A DNA stretch of 64,000 bases from Eopsaltria australis (GCA_034509425.1 JAVTVJ010000375.1:124001-188000), one strand, 5' to 3'. Shown: positions 52,801 through 63,400, counted from the first letter of the stretch. Numbers and translations are program-made. The notes: generated by a model not told the origin, from the letters alone.

Positions 52801-53427
52801 TCCCCTGACACAACTTCAGGCCGTTCCCTCGGGTTCTGCCAGGGAGATCAGTGCTGCCCGTCTGCCTCCCCTCACAAGGAAGCTGTACACCGCGATGCGG
52901 GCTCCCCTCAACTTCCCTGTTTTGCCATTAACATTCACAGAGAAGTTCTGCCACTCTTCCTTTACCTTACAATCTAACCCTGTAGCGGCGAAGGCGTTAC
53001 TGTTCTCACCACCAAGCTCTGACTCGAGCCCTCAAACCTGCTCTGGCCGCCCGCAGGCCGGGAGAGCCCGGCGGGCTCCGGGAGCCGAAGGACCGGGTGA
53101 AACGGGCAAGGCGAGCGGGGAGGACAAGCGGAGCGCGGGCCGAGCGGCACCCGGTCGCGGGTGGCGGCCGCGGGGGCTCCGTGCCGCCCGGCCCGGGGGA
53201 GCGGAAGGGTCGGAGGCCGCAGCATCCGGGGTGGGGGGCCCTACCTGCCTCCGGAGCGCCTCGCCGCTCTCCCGCTCCCGGCGGTACAGGCGTCGGGTGC
53301 GCCGCAGCCGCCGCCGCGCCCGCTCCAGCTGCGCGCGGCACGCCTGCAGCTCCGCCTGCAACGCCGCCACAGCCGCCTCCCGCTCGCCCGGGTCCGCCCG
53401 GCTCTCGGCGCCAGGCGGGGAGGCCAT
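31615..53427 (-). CDS. AGGF1: AGGF1, angiogenic factor with G-patch and FHA domains 1 (complete, 14 coding exons)
   Basis: Fourteen exons joined at GT..AG sites give 2118 nt, a 705-residue protein plus TGA; human AGGF1 is 714 residues. Joined order: 53245-53427, 52174-52270, 51502-51707, 50674-50820, 48669-48857, 40511-40862, 38869-38980, 37615-37666, 35576-35677, 35061-35226, 34733-34815, 33591-33718, 32601-32700, 31615-31815. Seen: an N-terminal Arg-rich coiled coil (about 14-61); an OCRE tyrosine-repeat domain (about 189-243); an acidic SEPEEGEITDSE stretch; an FHA domain (about 411-508) with G428-R429, S445, H448 and N469-G470-T471; a G-patch (about 611-653); C-terminus WVRGTVD. All phases agree and no exon is broken. 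Known of the family: AGGF1 promotes endothelial growth, and its OCRE, FHA and G-patch modules link it to nuclear RNA processing. The ATG has a CGGCCATGG context. The promoter is a TATA-less CpG island. Identification rests on recall of the human protein, not on a search. Confidence 0.97.
32601..32700 (-). CDS. AGGF1: AGGF1 coding exon 13 (G-patch)
   Basis: 100 nt, residues 606-639: EISNTNKGHKMLEKMGWKKG then EGLGKDGGGMKDP. The GWKKGEGLG glycine spacing is the signature of a G-patch, a helicase-activating RNA-processing module. The acceptor is TTTCTTCAAAG and the donor GATCCG|GTAGGT. Confidence 0.97.
33591..33718 (-). CDS. AGGF1: AGGF1 coding exon 12
   Basis: 128 nt, residues 564-605 plus two bases. 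It encodes NTEYEDNKAVKNPKYKDRAG then GSEGTFQRDDSSASVH. The segment KNPKYKDRAGKRRE is invariant with human. The donor ATAT|GTAAGT gives phase 2. Confidence 0.97.
34733..34815 (-). CDS. AGGF1: AGGF1 coding exon 11
   Basis: 83 nt, residues 536-563: ALSKEERELVRRKALKQ then IRVKYGLQ, a basic helix matching human LSKEEKELERRKELKK. The acceptor is TTTGTTTTAG and the donor TTTACAG|GTGAGT. Confidence 0.96.
35061..35226 (-). CDS. AGGF1: AGGF1 coding exon 10 (FHA end)
   Basis: 166 nt, residues 481-535 plus one base. It encodes PKTKCDPYILEHGDEVKIGE then SFHIHPGSDTCDGCEPGQ, almost identical to human. It finishes the FHA beta-sandwich and the short Cys-rich turn that follows. The donor is TCTTCTG|GTTAGT. 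Confidence 0.97.
35576..35677 (-). CDS. AGGF1: AGGF1 coding exon 9 (FHA core)
   Basis: 102 nt, residues 447-480, phase 0 both ends. It encodes FHAEVYFDHDLQNYVLVDQG then SQNGTVVNGNQILQ. It has the FHA histidine (H448) and the NGT loop (469-471). The donor is CTCCAG|GTGAGT. Confidence 0.97.
37615..37666 (-). CDS. AGGF1: AGGF1 coding exon 8 (FHA)
   Basis: A 52-nt micro-exon, residues 429 (last base) to 446: EKDVGHTLQIPEVGVSK. The acceptor is TTTCCTTTCCAG and the donor GTAAG|GTAACT. It supplies the FHA serine (S445) of the SxxH motif. It is too short to be seen as an ORF on its own; only its match to the human protein reveals it. Confidence 0.96.
38869..38980 (-). CDS. AGGF1: AGGF1 coding exon 7 (FHA start)
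   Basis: 112 nt, completing D392 and ending with AG of R429. It encodes KIWPPCIRVIVIRSPVLQ and AVKPATIGR. The final GR is the conserved Gly-Arg pair of the FHA phosphopeptide-binding fold. The donor is TTGGAAG|GTAAAA. Confidence 0.97.
40511..40862 (-). CDS. AGGF1: AGGF1 coding exon 6 (acidic linker)
   Basis: 352 nt, residues 275-391 plus one base of codon 392. It starts DLDTEEQKSS (human DLNSEDQKAF). It contains TESEPEEGEITDSE, identical in its core to human, then a glutamate/serine-rich acidic run. The acceptor is CCCCTCCAG and the donor ATGAAG|GTGAAT. This is the longest coding exon and is predicted disordered. Confidence 0.95.
40863..48668 (-). other. AGGF1 intron 5 (7.8 kb, largest intron)
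   Basis: AT-rich, with no exon I can recognise. It holds the solo LTR at 42.2-42.8 kb, A-rich low-complexity tracts near 41705-41745, 45120-45165 and 46528-46570, and otherwise featureless DNA. ORFs over 60 codons here are short and lack homology that I can see. Confidence 0.7.
42230..42772 (+). mobile_element. Solo ERVL-type LTR in AGGF1 intron 5
   Basis: Contains the order typical of the abundant bird ERVL LTR: GGTTTGGATTTGTGCTGA, GCTGAGCAGTGCTTACACA, the CATACCATATGGCATCATG block, GAGCCCTGCTTTCCTGGG, and the terminal GCTGGCTGGGGTTAAACCAC. It is oriented opposite to AGGF1. No internal viral genes are adjacent, so it is a solo LTR. The left border is approximate. Confidence 0.75.
48669..48857 (-). 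CDS. AGGF1: AGGF1 coding exon 5 (OCRE domain, second half)
   Basis: 189 nt, residues 212-274, phase 0 both ends. It encodes ENQLYYDPATGIYYYCD and ESGRYQFHSRVDLQ, completing the OCRE repeat, then a lysine-rich tract (KDKKGKKKRKEPE) that could act as a nuclear localisation signal. The donor is TATAAG|GTGACT. The ORF reads on into the intron, which could mislead a gene caller. Confidence 0.96.
48990..49785. mobile_element. Degraded ERVL-type LTR remnant in AGGF1 intron 4
   Basis: The stretch with repeated phrases such as GGTCCTCCACAGGCCACAG and GGGATCCTCCATGGACTG, followed by CCTGGAGAACCTCCTCCTGTC and a CACAGAGGTTACCACTGCAGC-like end, resembles a common bird ERV LTR made of internally repeated Trp/Gly-codon-like units. 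I recognise the pattern from memory. The borders are approximate, no target duplication was found and no viral coding sequence is present. Confidence 0.6.
50674..50820 (-). CDS. AGGF1: AGGF1 coding exon 4 (OCRE domain, first half)
   Basis: 147 nt, residues 163-211, phase 0 both ends. It contains SLAESLRAAAEAAVSQTGF and the tyrosine-repeat run TGLYYDHSTGFYYNS, nearly identical to human. This is the first half of the OCRE module. The donor is AATTCA|GTAAGG. Confidence 0.97.
51502..51707 (-). CDS. AGGF1: AGGF1 coding exon 3
   Basis: 206 nt, residues 94-162, phase 1 in and 0 out. It opens with DYYYYENYYN, matching human DYFYQTYYND, and ends EENFVQNSQ, matching human NSQ at the same junction. The acceptor is CCCTCTCCAG and the donor TTCACAG|GTTTTT. 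The rest is a poorly conserved, probably disordered linker. Confidence 0.94.
52174..52270 (-). CDS. AGGF1: AGGF1 coding exon 2
   Basis: 97 nt, residues 62-93 plus the first base of codon 94. It encodes VEELTKEICHRR, then SSVEVQTEDCAAW, matching human VEELSKIL and SDVEVQTENHAPW. The acceptor is TTTCTTTCAG and the donor CAAGCAG|GTAGAG. It carries the end of the coiled coil. Confidence 0.96.
52576..52925 (-). mobile_element. CR1 LINE fragment in AGGF1 intron 1
   Basis: Starts with the CR1 terminal repeat (ATCACAGAATATTCTG) and continues as the reverse complement of a CR1 3' region. The minus-strand reading includes REVVTAPSLTELRERFDNAL, the C-terminal tail of CR1 reverse transcriptase. It is 5'-truncated, as most CR1 copies are. 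The ending resembles the CR1-X group, the same tail type as the SINE at 25 kb. Confidence 0.88.
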
Positions 53428-53960
53428 GGCCGGGCTCTCGCCGGCCCCCGCGCCGCTGCCGCTCAGCGCCCGCCCCGCGCCCGCCCCGCGGCGCCCGCGC
53501 GGCTCCGCCCGCCGGCCCCGGCCATGGCCACGGCGCCCGCCGCGCGCGAGGGCAGCAACCGGCCCGGGGCGCGCGCCGCCGCCGCTCCCAGCGCTGCCCC
53601 GCGCGGCGCGCGAGGGTCCGGCCCGCGCGACGGGAGCGCGGCGCGAGCGCGGCCCGGAAAGGCAGCGCCTGCAGCCGGAAGCGGCGCGCGGGGCTGTGCG
53701 CGTGCGCGCGGGAACGGCTACGGCTGCCGCAGGGGGGGCTCGGGGAGCTGGGCCCGCACCGGGGCCGGGCCCGCAGCGGGAGCTCGGCCTTGCCGTGCTG
53801 CTCCTGCGACAGCCGCAGCGTCGGCGAGAAACTGCAGGACCAGCAGCAACCCCCCAAGGCGGGGCGGTCTCGGTGCCGGACGTGCTGGAAGTCTCTTACC
53901 GACCTCCACCGTCACCTGCGCTCGGTCGTGCTAGGCAGAGTTTGCTGCTGGTGGTACTCG
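53000..53960 (-). promoter_or_regulatory. AGGF1: AGGF1 CpG-island promoter
   Basis: A dense CpG stretch of about 950 bp surrounds AGGF1 exon 1, and flanking DNA drops sharply to AT-rich. There is no TATA box. An exact NRF1-type motif TGCGCGTGCGCG is at 53697-53708, and ETS-type CCGGAAGC is at 53675-53682, both about 250-280 bp upstream of the ATG. Long GC-rich ORFs on both strands here are by-products of the missing stop codons. Confidence 0.85.
53245..53427 (-). CDS. AGGF1: AGGF1 coding exon 1
   Basis: Residues 1-61, starting MASPPGAESR, phase 0 out. The donor reads CGGAGGCAG|GTAGGG. The segment is a heptad-like coiled coil (LQAELQACRAQLERARRRL), aligning with the human ERELRSCKRQ region but far richer in arginine. 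It lies entirely inside the CpG island, so its codons are GC-saturated, unlike the AT-rich later exons. Confidence 0.95.
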
Positions 53961-56900
53961 GCGTCAGGGTTCCAGCCGCGTCATGTGACAGAATGAAAAG
54001 TAATTCTAGCGTGTACTTTCATACAAAAGCAGGGCACGTTTTTGTTTGGGTTATATTTTGTGTTTGTTTATTTGTTTTAGAGTGGGGAGGGGAAGCTTCT
54101 TGAGGCTTCTCAGTCAGCAGTGTGGCAAACCACACCGTATCCTGGCTAGGAATTGCCGTGTCTGGAGGTTGTTGCAGCTGGAGCCGTTTAAATAGTATCC
54201 AGAGTCAGTGCTGAAAGCCTCAGTACTGCAGCCCTGGATAAATTTCTGTCCTGGGATTTCTAGAAGCAGCTGCAGAAGGTTCTTGGGTTTTCCCCCTCAG
54301 CCCCATCTGAATATCATAATTTTCCAAACTTTACCCGTCGGGCTTGTTATGTGGAATGTGCTTTGTCTCTGATGCCCACAGTGCTTGTCAGTTGTTAATA
54401 AACTGTGTGATACACTCTGTTGCTTTTGTGTCTTGCTACAGAAACAAAAAGTATATCATAGTAGGTCATAGCCTAATAGCTTTTAGGTCTGACAGTAGTG
54501 CATGTGTTGCATACATGGGCATCCATATCTGCTTTCAGGTATGTCCTGAATGATGCACCACCTTTAGACTTTGGGTTTCACCAGGTTTCTTCAAGTAATG
54601 AATTAATTTCTTTTATGTGCATATATTTTAATATATTACATTTTTTAAAAAATAGTCCAAAGACCACCTGAGTTCAGAAACCACAGTCCCACGCAGTCCT
54701 AATTTAATAAGAAGGCTGCTGTTCTCTGAAAACATATGCAGTCATGAGCCATTCGGTAAGTACTGTTCTGACTGGAAACCATCAGAATCAAATGCCTGAC
54801 CTCTATAAGGGGGGGCTACATGAGCAGGCAAGAAGCAAATCTACTTCTGTCTGTATCCTAACAAAGGAAACGAGAAAAAAAAATGCAGGTATGTTGCTTT
54901 AGAGCATTTTGTAAAGGGAGGTAGAGATCTAGCATGGACTGGAGGTCCTAAGAGATACTGAAATAACAGTTTCTGACCTCAGTTTTGCTCCTCTGTAATT
55001 TCTCATTGGAAAGGTATGTCTCGTCAGTTGAGAATTAGTATATTGCCTCTATCAAAGAGAATTTTATTTTGGGTAATGCTTTTGTTTGTATCAGGATGGT
55101 TTCATTTAATGTAAGTAAAAATCTACCTGAGCTGGAGGGAGATACTTCTTAAAAGAGCAGATTTTGTTCACTGCCCTGTATTAAATTGCATTAAGTTTTG
55201 GGAATAGTGCTATCTTCTTTTTAGAAGACTGGCCTTTGATTTGTAAGTTAGATATTCAACTGTAAAAGTAATGGATATTGCAGTTTAAGCAGTGAGAAGA
55301 TGAAGAGTGATACCAGCACTTCAAACTGCCTGTTGCTAAAGGTTTGCAGCAGACAAATGGAGAGGATGGAGGTGACGTGCAGCCCTGTCACCGATCTGTC
55401 AGTGCCTCTGAATTTGCCACTGTTCTCCTGATGTTCTCAGTGGGCCCTTGGCACAGACTGATGAACTGCTGTTGCACCACCCTGTCCATACTCCTTTGAT
55501 CCTCTGGGATGGGGTAGTTACACTTGGAAGTATAGGTGGCATCATAATCCAGCTGGACAGAAGCAGATGCCTAGCTCCTGCATCTTCTGTATTAAAAGGA
55601 GGTGAGGACTTTGGTTGCAGGGGCGTTTGCCACCAAAGGAGAGATGACTGTGGAATGAAGATGTAGTGGCTTGTAGGAAGCAGGGACAGCAAGGCTGCTG
55701 AAACATAGACTGTCTGGCCAAGGGCATTATCTCCAGAAGAGCTTTCCTCACCAAGAAGCTGTCACAAGCCCAGACATGAAAGAAAATGCCACAGTGCGTG
55801 CTGCCTGCACAAGCAAAATTCAGGAGCCTAACTCTGTCAGGGCCTGGAGGTGAAGGAAGGGTGAAGACAGAGCTCTGTTACTGCCTGTTCTTTCCCTATA
55901 CTGATGCTATACAGGAACAACCAATAGTTGCAGGAACATGGGCCAGCCCAGCTTGCATGGCTCCATGATTGCTCTCTCTGTTTCCTCATTCCCCTACCCC
56001 AGTGGGGGATGTGGTCCTCATCTATTGCTTTTTGGAGGTTTCTCCTTCTGAGGGGCAGTGCAAAGAGGTGGAGGAGTGCTTGAAGCCATCCTTGCCATCA
56101 CATCTTCAAGGCATTGTCCCACCTCTGAGATGGTAAAAGCTTCTATGGGTATGATTACATGTGTATTCTCTATTGTAAAAATGAGCTTAAACGTAGTGAT
56201 TTGAAATTCCTTGAGATTTGTAAGCTTGGTGCTCACAGTCTTTTATCCATGTGTCTTGTCTTCTCTTTCTCCGTGTGGGTACCAGCCCCACTGCCCTTCC
56301 GATTTTGGGGTAAATCTCCGTCTGCTTTTTTCTGGTTTGAGGTTTCGTAGGAAGTGGTGATCATGGGCTTGCAGATACTTGTTTTGAGACTTGCGATGAC
56401 ATGGAAATTCTGAAAAAATCCTTCAGGTAGTGATAGCATACCTTGAACTATGGATTTTCACAGGGAAATCCTCAAAAACTCTTAACTTAACCTGAAACTT
56501 AATGATTCTTCAGCCAGCATGTCAATTTGATGAGGCAATGGCAAATGCCAAGTTTAGTGCCCTAACGTCCTATTTAAAGTAATAACACTACTGCACACAT
56601 CACAACCTACACATAGATCTTAAAGAGAAGTCAGCTACAGGGAATGAAAGAGAAAACCTGCTGAAGTAGATCAAGCTGCAGATCTTTTCAGCAGGAAATC
56701 CAGAGATTTTCTTCCCTGTCAGTGCCCTCCTTTTCATATGGATATGCATTACTTGAAAAATAGATGCTTCCAAACTTGATCTAGGCTCTCTGGTGTGGTC
56801 CTAAGCTTTTTAAAGGCTAGAACATTGTCTAGAGCGGCACTTCTCAGAGAACAAGTTCTTTAGTACATCCACTGGAGTAACAGTGTCTACCTCTTGCCAT

Positions 56901-57809
56901 GGTGCTGCTTTGAAGAAGGCAGATTGCCTGTGGGTGAATTAAAGGCTCCTTTGCTGTAATGTGGGGTCAAAACTACAGGAGAGCAAAATGTGTCATGCCA
57001 GAGAACTTCATACAGTTCTTCAGAGCTTAGGCAGATCACCAACTCAGCTTTGCTCTGGTCTGGTGTCCCAGCTGATCAAGAGTCCCAGCAGCATCCTCTC
57101 AGAGACATCAGGAGTATTTCTCCAGCCTCAGAGCACTGTGTATCCAAACAGAAGATAACTGGTCAGTGACCTCTGTTCTGATAGATCCTCAGGACGTTGT
57201 GGCACAGTTTTGTCAAGCAGGACCAGGAAGTGATTGTGAAAGGCTGCAGGCACCAGCAAAAGGTCAGTAATTTTAGCTGGAATTCATGCTATGTAGACTC
57301 TTTCAGTCAGTGTTGACAACTTGTTTTGTGACACACAGAGATTTCAAGTAGAATCAGTGAACTACTTGCTGCAATCTTGCTGCAGCAGCTTTGAACCTGT
57401 TTTAAGATACTAGTATTAATAAGGCTGCATGTGAGATTCCTTTTGTGCCTACACCATGGGTAGCTGTCTCCCTTCACAGCATCCGAAGGCTTCTGGGTTC
57501 ACACAGACACCAAATGCATGTAACAGACCTACTCATTGTCCCACTGCAAAGACAGGCTCCGCAGTTTGCAGCTGGGGATACTGCTCCCACACTGAGGCAT
57601 TTGAAAGTGAGACATCACAGCATGCAGCACTGCAGAGCTTGAGCCCTGTGAACATATTTCCAGTATTCCTAGAGCTTCTGACCGTGGGAAATTCAAGGGT
57701 AAGGATGTGAGCTCAGAAAATCCAAACAGGTCTTACCATGACTTCATGCAGTAGTCCTTTTCCACTTGTGTTTCCCTGCAAAGCAGGAATGTTAAAAGAA
57801 AATCGCTTT
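53961..57809. other. Intergenic upstream of AGGF1, no gene seen
   Basis: AT-rich unique DNA; no exon of CRHBP, the expected next gene, was recognised. Confidence 0.5.
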
Positions 57810-57825
57810 TACCACTAGGTGGCAT
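57809..57825 (+). promoter_or_regulatory. CTCF-like motif
   Basis: Plus-strand TTACCACTAGGTGGCATT fits CCASYAGRKGGCR. Its orientation is opposite to the pair at 18.6-19.3 kb. Confidence 0.45.
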
Positions 57826-59944
57826 TTAAGGATTGGGTTTGGTGGTTTTTGTGTTTCTGTTGGTGTGGTTTTTCTTTGGTTTTGTTTGTTTGTTTGTTTT
57901 TAATGCTCTGAAACACAATATTGAAAATTCCCTAACTAGGCAAAATGGATCGCTAACCTAATTTCCTCCCTCCCTCCAGCTGCTGGAGACAGTCACTGAA
58001 ATTGGGTTTTGGCTATTCCTTGAGATGATCTGATCTAAGGGCTTCCAGCAGAGTAAAGGAGCAAGACTTGCCTGTTGTGTCTATGGGAATTGGTACCCTA
58101 GAGAGAATGAATCACCTGCTTCTAAGGGACAGCTTCTTTCTACCCTTCTCCTCAGGAATCTCTGCTGCTGGGAGATAGCTGTATCCTTAGTGCTGTTGAG
58201 TGAACAGGTGCCTTAGCACAGACACTTGAGTTGCTCCAAAGTTACAATGTTCTTTTCTGAACTTGCTATTAATGCAGAGGAATAAATATGGATGTGCCTT
58301 TCTTGGTGTACAAGAGATAACATTGCCTGCATTTTATCATTACCCCCTGAGGAGCTTGTCTCAAACAGCAAATGCACACTCAGAGCACGTGTGAGTCACC
58401 ATCCACCTGCCAGCAGGGACAGGTCACAGGGACAGCATCAACCTAAACTCTTTGGCTTTGATGACAACTTTGTTTACATGTTTTATAAAGGCTATTCAAC
58501 ACATTTTTTCCAGTGGCATAAAGCTTCTGAACATCTGACATCTTTGCTTAGGGATTGCAAACAAATTTTGACAACTTTGCTCAGCTGCAAAGGCAAAAAT
58601 AGATTAATGCAGGTAGGAGTCAAAGTAGTAAACGAAGGCTGGTCTCTGAAGACAGTGGAGTTCAATATCCAGAGCTCAGGTTGAAGATCCCAGAAAAAAA
58701 CAGTATCTGATGCTAATGATGCCAAAATAGTTGCAGCTAACCCTCTCTGCTATATCCCCATCCTAGAAGGATCCCACTGGCATGATGATCATGGTGGACT
58801 TGTTAGCTTGTATCATGCATTGCCCTTGTCAGTGCAGCAGCAGCAGAGACAGTTCTTACTTTTCTTTGGGGTATGGTGTTGTGGTGTCCTATGCCTGTCA
58901 TGTGCTCGCACCCAAGGAGCACACGTTCCCACTCTGCTCTTTCCAAGTACCCGTGTGCAAACCCACTTCATCTGCTCCATCTGCACTTCTACACCAACCC
59001 TGCTGATGTTTCTCCTGCTCTTCACCCTGGCCTCTGGCTAACAACGGCCAGGCAGCAACACAGAAGTGTGTGGTTTGCCTGCACACTGCCTACAGGGCCT
59101 TTGTCTCCCTGTAGCATGCCCCAGAATCAAAGATGACAGTGCTTGTTACAGGAAGAGAAACATCACACAGGTCAGTAACAAGCAGATGGCTAAGACCAAG
59201 AAAACTACCTGTGTGGGTTTTATATTATGTGGTAGCAGGGCAGAAAGTGTGCCCACCTCTCCATGGCTGATCACACAGCAAGAGCATGCAAAATTTACAC
59301 CTGTTCAATCAGCAATTCTTAAATATTAGTAGTTGCTACTAATAATACTGTAATACTTACAGTATTAATTATTACACATATTTGTGAAAGTTGCAGTATT
59401 CCCACTTCCGCTCATCGTGCTACAGGTAGCATGATTTTAAAGACTTGGTTTTTGTAAAGAATCAAAAGGAACACAGAAATACTGGATGATGTGCAGGTGT
59501 GAATTTGAAATACTTAAACAAATTGCTGACAATTTAACAGCTCTCCTTAAATGATTTTTGCTTGCAAATGCAGTATTTTCCATCTGGGTCACTGTGGGGA
59601 AAAAAAAGGAAGCAAAAGAGACAGTTTTGTGAGGGAAAATAGGAAGCAAAGGAGGCAAACTCATCACCAGGTTAATTAAACTGGCATGTTTCTTCAGCTG
59701 ACTAATATTTCATGAGAAATTCTACAGGTGTATTATCTGTTAAAAAGTAGCTGGGGTAGTGATCCCAAAACTGCTGTAGACATTTATAGTTGTGGACAGA
59801 TGCATGTAACTATTCATAATGCAATGCTATTATGTTGAGGCTCTAATTAAGAACAAATCAGGTGTGACATGTTTTAATACATATGCTATATGAATTACCT
59901 GACATTCTGCCGGAAGCCTGATGAGTTAAAATTATCTCAATAGC

Positions 59945-60406
59945 TTTATTATCTGAATTGGAGCCAAATGAAATTTAATCTCATTAAAACAAAAAAAAAA
60001 GGTCAAATTTTAATATTAATTATAATATAATTAAGTGAGAACCAAATGCAACTCAGTGTCCAGGCTACCCACGGTTTTGATACAAAGCCAAATTTTTAGT
60101 TTTTACATGTCTTAGTGTTGACATAGGCAATACATCTGAGTTTTATCTAGTATATAGGTCTTTTCTGCAAAAATTGCCATCTTTTCTATTCTGGGATAAA
60201 GTAACATTTAGGATTGTGGAGTTTTAGCTTTTTTCATTCTCGGCAGCCTCTTGAGTCTGATTCATTGCTCACATCCAGAACAGCTTCCATCCCTTTGGAA
60301 CGGAACAAAAGTTGTGTCAGATAAGCAATGTTCAACATCATATCCTGTTCCCAATTATACCCCGATGATTTTGCTGTAGTTTTTTCCTTCTGGGGGCCCA
60401 TTTGTC
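59945..60406 (-). CDS. Candidate orphan terminal exon, unidentified
   Basis: On the minus strand a good acceptor (TGTTCTCTTTTAG) at 60407 opens a 56-residue frame (60234-60406, phase 2 in) starting QMGPQKEKTTAKSSGYNWEQ and ending SNESDSRGCRE with TGA. An AATAAA lies 285 nt downstream (59945-59950). The codon composition looks protein-like, but 56 open codons can arise by chance. It does not match the C-termini of CRHBP or S100Z, the expected neighbours, as I remember them. No upstream exon was found. Confidence 0.25.
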
Positions 60407-60409
60407 CTA

Positions 60410-63400
60410 AAAGAGAACATTCAGGCTGTAGTGTTTTCAGTTAGCCATGTGAAACAGGTCTTTCAGTATAAACTTTTAAAAAGGTATTTGTGAATATACT
60501 GTCAGAATTTGTATCTGCATTTAACTTGTATTTTCATGTCACACACACATGTGAATCAAAGTGGGTTTAAAGCTTTTATAATGAAAAATGGTTTTTGAGT
60601 CACTCAAGTAGAGTGACTTAAGGGGGCACACCTTATTCCTCCCATATAATCCTCATCAGAAATATTTATATAATTTTCCCAATATATTCCACCGAGTTCT
60701 CAAACAGATCAGGGACAATATTTACTGCAAAGAAGACACAATACATGACTAGGAGGGTTGTGCTCTTGAAGGGACACGCCGTACTTTGGGTCAGTAACTG
60801 TGGTTCAGCTCAACTCCAGAAACACTGCTGACTAGCCAGAGTAGGGGGATGTTGGACATGTTTCAGAGGGTTCCCTGTGCATGATGGTAAAAACTGTGGT
60901 GTCTTTCTTTTTTCACTATGCTATGTTGGCTTCCTAAATGTCAATAAATCACAAAAATCAGTGGTTTTTTAGTATGAGCAGAGTTCTGAAGAAGTTCTTT
61001 TCTTGCTGTGTGTTAGAAAATGCAGCAAATAAGCAGGAATGCATCTGTGTTTTGAAAACAGGAAGGTGAGGAGTGAAAATTCCACCAAGACCATGGTCTC
61101 AAAGCACTCCTCAATTCATATGGCTTTTTGTCTTCCCAAGAAGCTACTACAATGCTTTCTTTCCACATGGAGATTCTTCTTACAAATCAGCTTCTTTGAA
61201 ACCTTTGGGTTTACCAGGCCCTTCTTTTTAATTGGCATCTCAGGGTGAGTGTGTAAAGAAACATGTAGGAGAACGTTGTTCCCCAGGTAGTAACAGCTAC
61301 TTTTCTCTCTTTGCCAATACAAATACACCAAATACCTTTGCTAGAATTTTCTTGATATTGACTAGCCTGTACAGTTTGTTTGCCACTGTATTATTCCCTT
61401 AAATTTCTGTTGAGATTTTACATGTGCGAATGCAAACCATCACAAAATTTCTGCCTAGATCCCCATCAGCTGCAGAACATGACACCTCCTACTTGTTATT
61501 AATCACACCAAAACTCACTATTTGGACTTCTTGTTCTCACTCCAGGGTGCCAGTTTGCCCAGTTTTTGAAGAGTGTGAGACTGGCTGCAAATGAGACCAA
61601 AAGAAAGCCAAACGTCTCACTGTTACTGCAGTTTTTGATACCTAATCCAGCTACTTGAGTTAGTGATGACAAACCAGCTTTGAAATAGTAGCAAAACTGA
61701 ATGAAAGCCTAAATTATATATGAGGCTGCTAGCTTTTTTTCTTTCTTTTTCACTCTTCTTCCTTGTTGCCAAGTCATTCAGCAGTCTTCTTCACTGCAGA
61801 TGGAGCACAAACACTTCTGGAAGTTGCTATTCATGCCCACAATGATGTTCAGAACCCAGCTACTCATGTCAGGAATACTGTAGTATTAAAGTGTAGTGCT
61901 ACTCACTGTCATGCCTCTGTTCAAATGACTTCTTGGTCAGTAATCAGTCCCAGCATCATAACTCTGGTGCAAACATCTATATTTTTCCTCTGCACAGTGA
62001 GAGGGTTAAGGAGAGAATTTTATTACATTGGCAGTAGAAACTAATCACCTCTACCCTAAGGAACATACTAATAGCTTTTCAGATGAGAGGAGGAAAAAAT
62101 CTGCTCTGTGCTAGCTAGATTTGTCAATTTAATAGCAAATCATTTTTCTTTTGGCGAAGTAGCCACGAGGAACAGAGATATAAAAATCCTGAGTGATTTT
62201 GATGTGAAATTGGATAAGAATTGGGAACTTTTTTCAACAGCTACAATGTACTGAGAAATAAATATATTCTCAAGCCATTGAAACTCTCAGAGGGGCCAGA
62301 TTGCTCCCAGTGACAAAGGTCTGTGACTTTGATACATATGCACCCTTGTCCAGCAGCTCTTCAGAAAAAAATTTCACAACACAAACATTCTTCCTTATAA
62401 TCAAGCATTTCAGACAACTTTGTTCCATGGGATGGTGAAGCTTTCCCCTGACTACTATGATCCTTTCTCTCTGTCCAGTCTTTCTGATACTCTACAAGGT
62501 TATGTGAAGGAGCTGGGAGCTGGACTGCCAGGCCTGACTACAGGTGGCTACAGCTAATGGACGAGATCTTCTCTGGAAGGCTCAGGGCTGATACCTGGGG
62601 CCAGGGGCTATGTTGTTCAAAAGCCAGCAGCAGCAGCAGGGAATCTGGGCCCTCAAGCCTGGATTTGGTGAGCAAAAACTGCAAGGAAAGTCAGTCCCTC
62701 TCACAGGAGTGCAGAACTGACAGAGCAGGCTAAGGCCACAGCTGCAGCAATGCCTACATCCTACACTGCCTCTGCACAGTTCTGTGGGTGCCTCTGGCAT
62801 ATGCAGAAATTTAATGGGGAAGGGAAAAGCAGGTCCTTGGTGGTTCTGTGCTCCTCATACTCTCACCTTGGGCATAGCCAGAGCCAAGAGGCAGTGACTC
62901 CTCTGCCAGCTGACCACCACCCCAGCGCAAGGGTGTCTGGTGTGGTCCTTCCTTCCTGTGCAGGAGCAGTGGGGCCACAGGTATGGCCAGTGTGATGTAC
63001 AGGTGTGCTGTCCTGGGGAATTGTGCTCAGGACTGTCCCCATACGTGCTTGAATTTATGAGTGTCAATGCAATTGTGCTGTGTCACTATTCAGCCCCTCC
63101 AAGCTTCTCTTCAGCTTCTGGAGTTACACGAACAAGCCTACTCCTCCACTGGCCTCACATAGCTGTATGAGAATACTGAATGTATGTGAGAGGACTCTTC
63201 AAGACTTCTGTAACTCTCCCTTCTTGAGACCAGTTTTCTTGAGAGGTTGTGGTAAAATTTTGAGATTAATGAGATTTTTTTTCAGGGATTTCTAACAAAA
63301 TTTGTCAGGGGGGCAGTATTTGAGTACTCCTGTGGGTTGTTGAGATGTTCTGTCTCTCAGAAAAAAAGTATATTGGTCCTTACAGCTGCAAGATCTTATC

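Noticed and set aside
52895..54103. 402-, 299- and 257-codon plus-strand ORFs and a 283-codon minus-strand ORF near 53.5 kb
   Set aside because: GC-rich shadows of the AGGF1 promoter and first exon, with low-complexity Ala/Arg/Pro composition and no domain.
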